A DNA stretch of 5,306 nt from NCBI GenBank assembly GCA_031257725.1, contig JAIROD010000448.1, positions 1-5,306 of the forward strand. The letters run 5' to 3'. Shown here one piece after another: positions 5,055-5,306 of this stretch. Source of the DNA: Planctomycetaceae bacterium (GTDB taxonomy: Bacteria > Planctomycetota > Planctomycetia > Pirellulales > Thermoguttaceae). The stretch's first letter is position 1, and the number at the start of each line of letters is the position of its first letter. A program made the position numbers and the translations under genes. The notes under the pieces were generated by a model. That model saw only the letters and a list, made by a program, of their open reading frames with translations, did no database searches and was not told where the DNA came from.

Positions 5055-5306
5055 CTAATTGTGTGAACAAATTGATTTGTTAATTGTTTCCATCCGGCAA
5101 CCAATTTCTTTGCCCGAAAAGGCTACCGATAAAAGGATAATTTTATTCGTTTCAGATAAATAAGCCTCATAATATTTGCGGTGATGAATTTGTTTGGACG
5201 CTTCATCAAGCAGTGTGGCAAGAGATTTTTTGTCGCTGTATTTGACTTCCGTAATGACCGTAATCTCTGATGATTGCCAAACCGCATCGATAATACCAAT
5301 ATTGGT
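5055..5306 (-). CDS. C-terminal end of a DUF1703-type PD-(D/E)XK nuclease protein (partial)
   Basis: An open frame enters from the right window edge and ends at TAG, giving the last 83 residues of a longer protein. It shows the PD-(D/E)XK core: IIDAVW (Asp7 of the visible part), then ITEVKY (Glu20, Lys22), then the helix SLATLLDEASKQIHHRKYYE and the strand IILLSVAFSGKEIG. This order, particularly the AFSGKE ending, is characteristic of the DUF1703/PDDEXK_9 domain. That domain usually follows an N-terminal AAA-ATPase-like domain, which would lie outside the window. The residues look intact. It is in the same orientation as the ATPase-nuclease gene 126 bp downstream but from a clearly different sequence family, so it is not a tandem duplicate. 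The function of the family is not settled. Confidence 0.82.
   Translation of the reverse strand, partial: TNIGIIDAVWQSSEITVITEVKYSDKKSLATLLDEASKQIHHRKYYEAYLSETNKIILLSVAFSGKEIGCRMETINKSICSHN

Noticed and set aside
5295..5306. The window might be a closed circle, because its last bases (CAATATTGGT) match bases 7-16
   Set aside because: The match is only 10 nt and half of a self-complementary 12-mer. Joining the ends puts a stop codon in frame within a few codons upstream of the partial gene instead of completing it. A partial gene cut by the edge is simpler.

Overview
The window looks like a chromosomal piece of a moderate-GC bacterium, most likely a planctomycete. The best clue is LigA: the stretch from its OB fold to just before the zinc finger (residues about 335-400) resembles, from memory, planctomycete ligases of the Pirellulales type. 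A small secreted Cys-rich protein, genes without Shine-Dalgarno sites and many interspersed palindromes fit this but do not prove it. No alignment was run.

Layout. Bases 1-117 hold a compact block of palindromic repeats (a perfect 16-bp inverted repeat and two copies of a 31-bp unit). Bases 118-436 are non-coding leader. At 437-835 on the plus strand is a 132-residue exported protein with ten cysteines after its signal segment and a strong Shine-Dalgarno site. At 859-1018, between that gene and the convergent ligA, is a MITE-like palindromic element with 18-bp terminal inverted repeats around a GC-rich nested hairpin. At 1027-3201 on the minus strand is a complete NAD+-dependent DNA ligase (ligA) with an unusual repeat-built linker before its BRCT domain. 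At 3357-4928 on the minus strand is a complete P-loop ATPase fused to a C-terminal PD-(D/E)XK nuclease-like domain. At 5055-5306 on the minus strand is the C-terminal end of a second, different PD-(D/E)XK protein of the DUF1703 type, cut by the window edge.

The three minus-strand genes are co-oriented but separated by 126 and 155 bp, so they need not form one operon. The ATPase-nuclease gene is bracketed by a 32-bp direct repeat (29 of 32 identical). Both copies carry the same promoter-like spacing, one just upstream of the ATPase gene and one about 100 bp upstream of ligA. The repeat could be a shared promoter, a cassette boundary, or both.

Only ligA has a secure cellular role (joining nicks in replication and repair). 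The two ATPase/nuclease-type genes belong to families that are often multicopy and poorly characterised. Nothing in the window is clearly a new defence or mobile system. The most interesting structures are the repeat-bracketed ATPase-nuclease gene, the MITE-like element and the Cys-rich exported protein.
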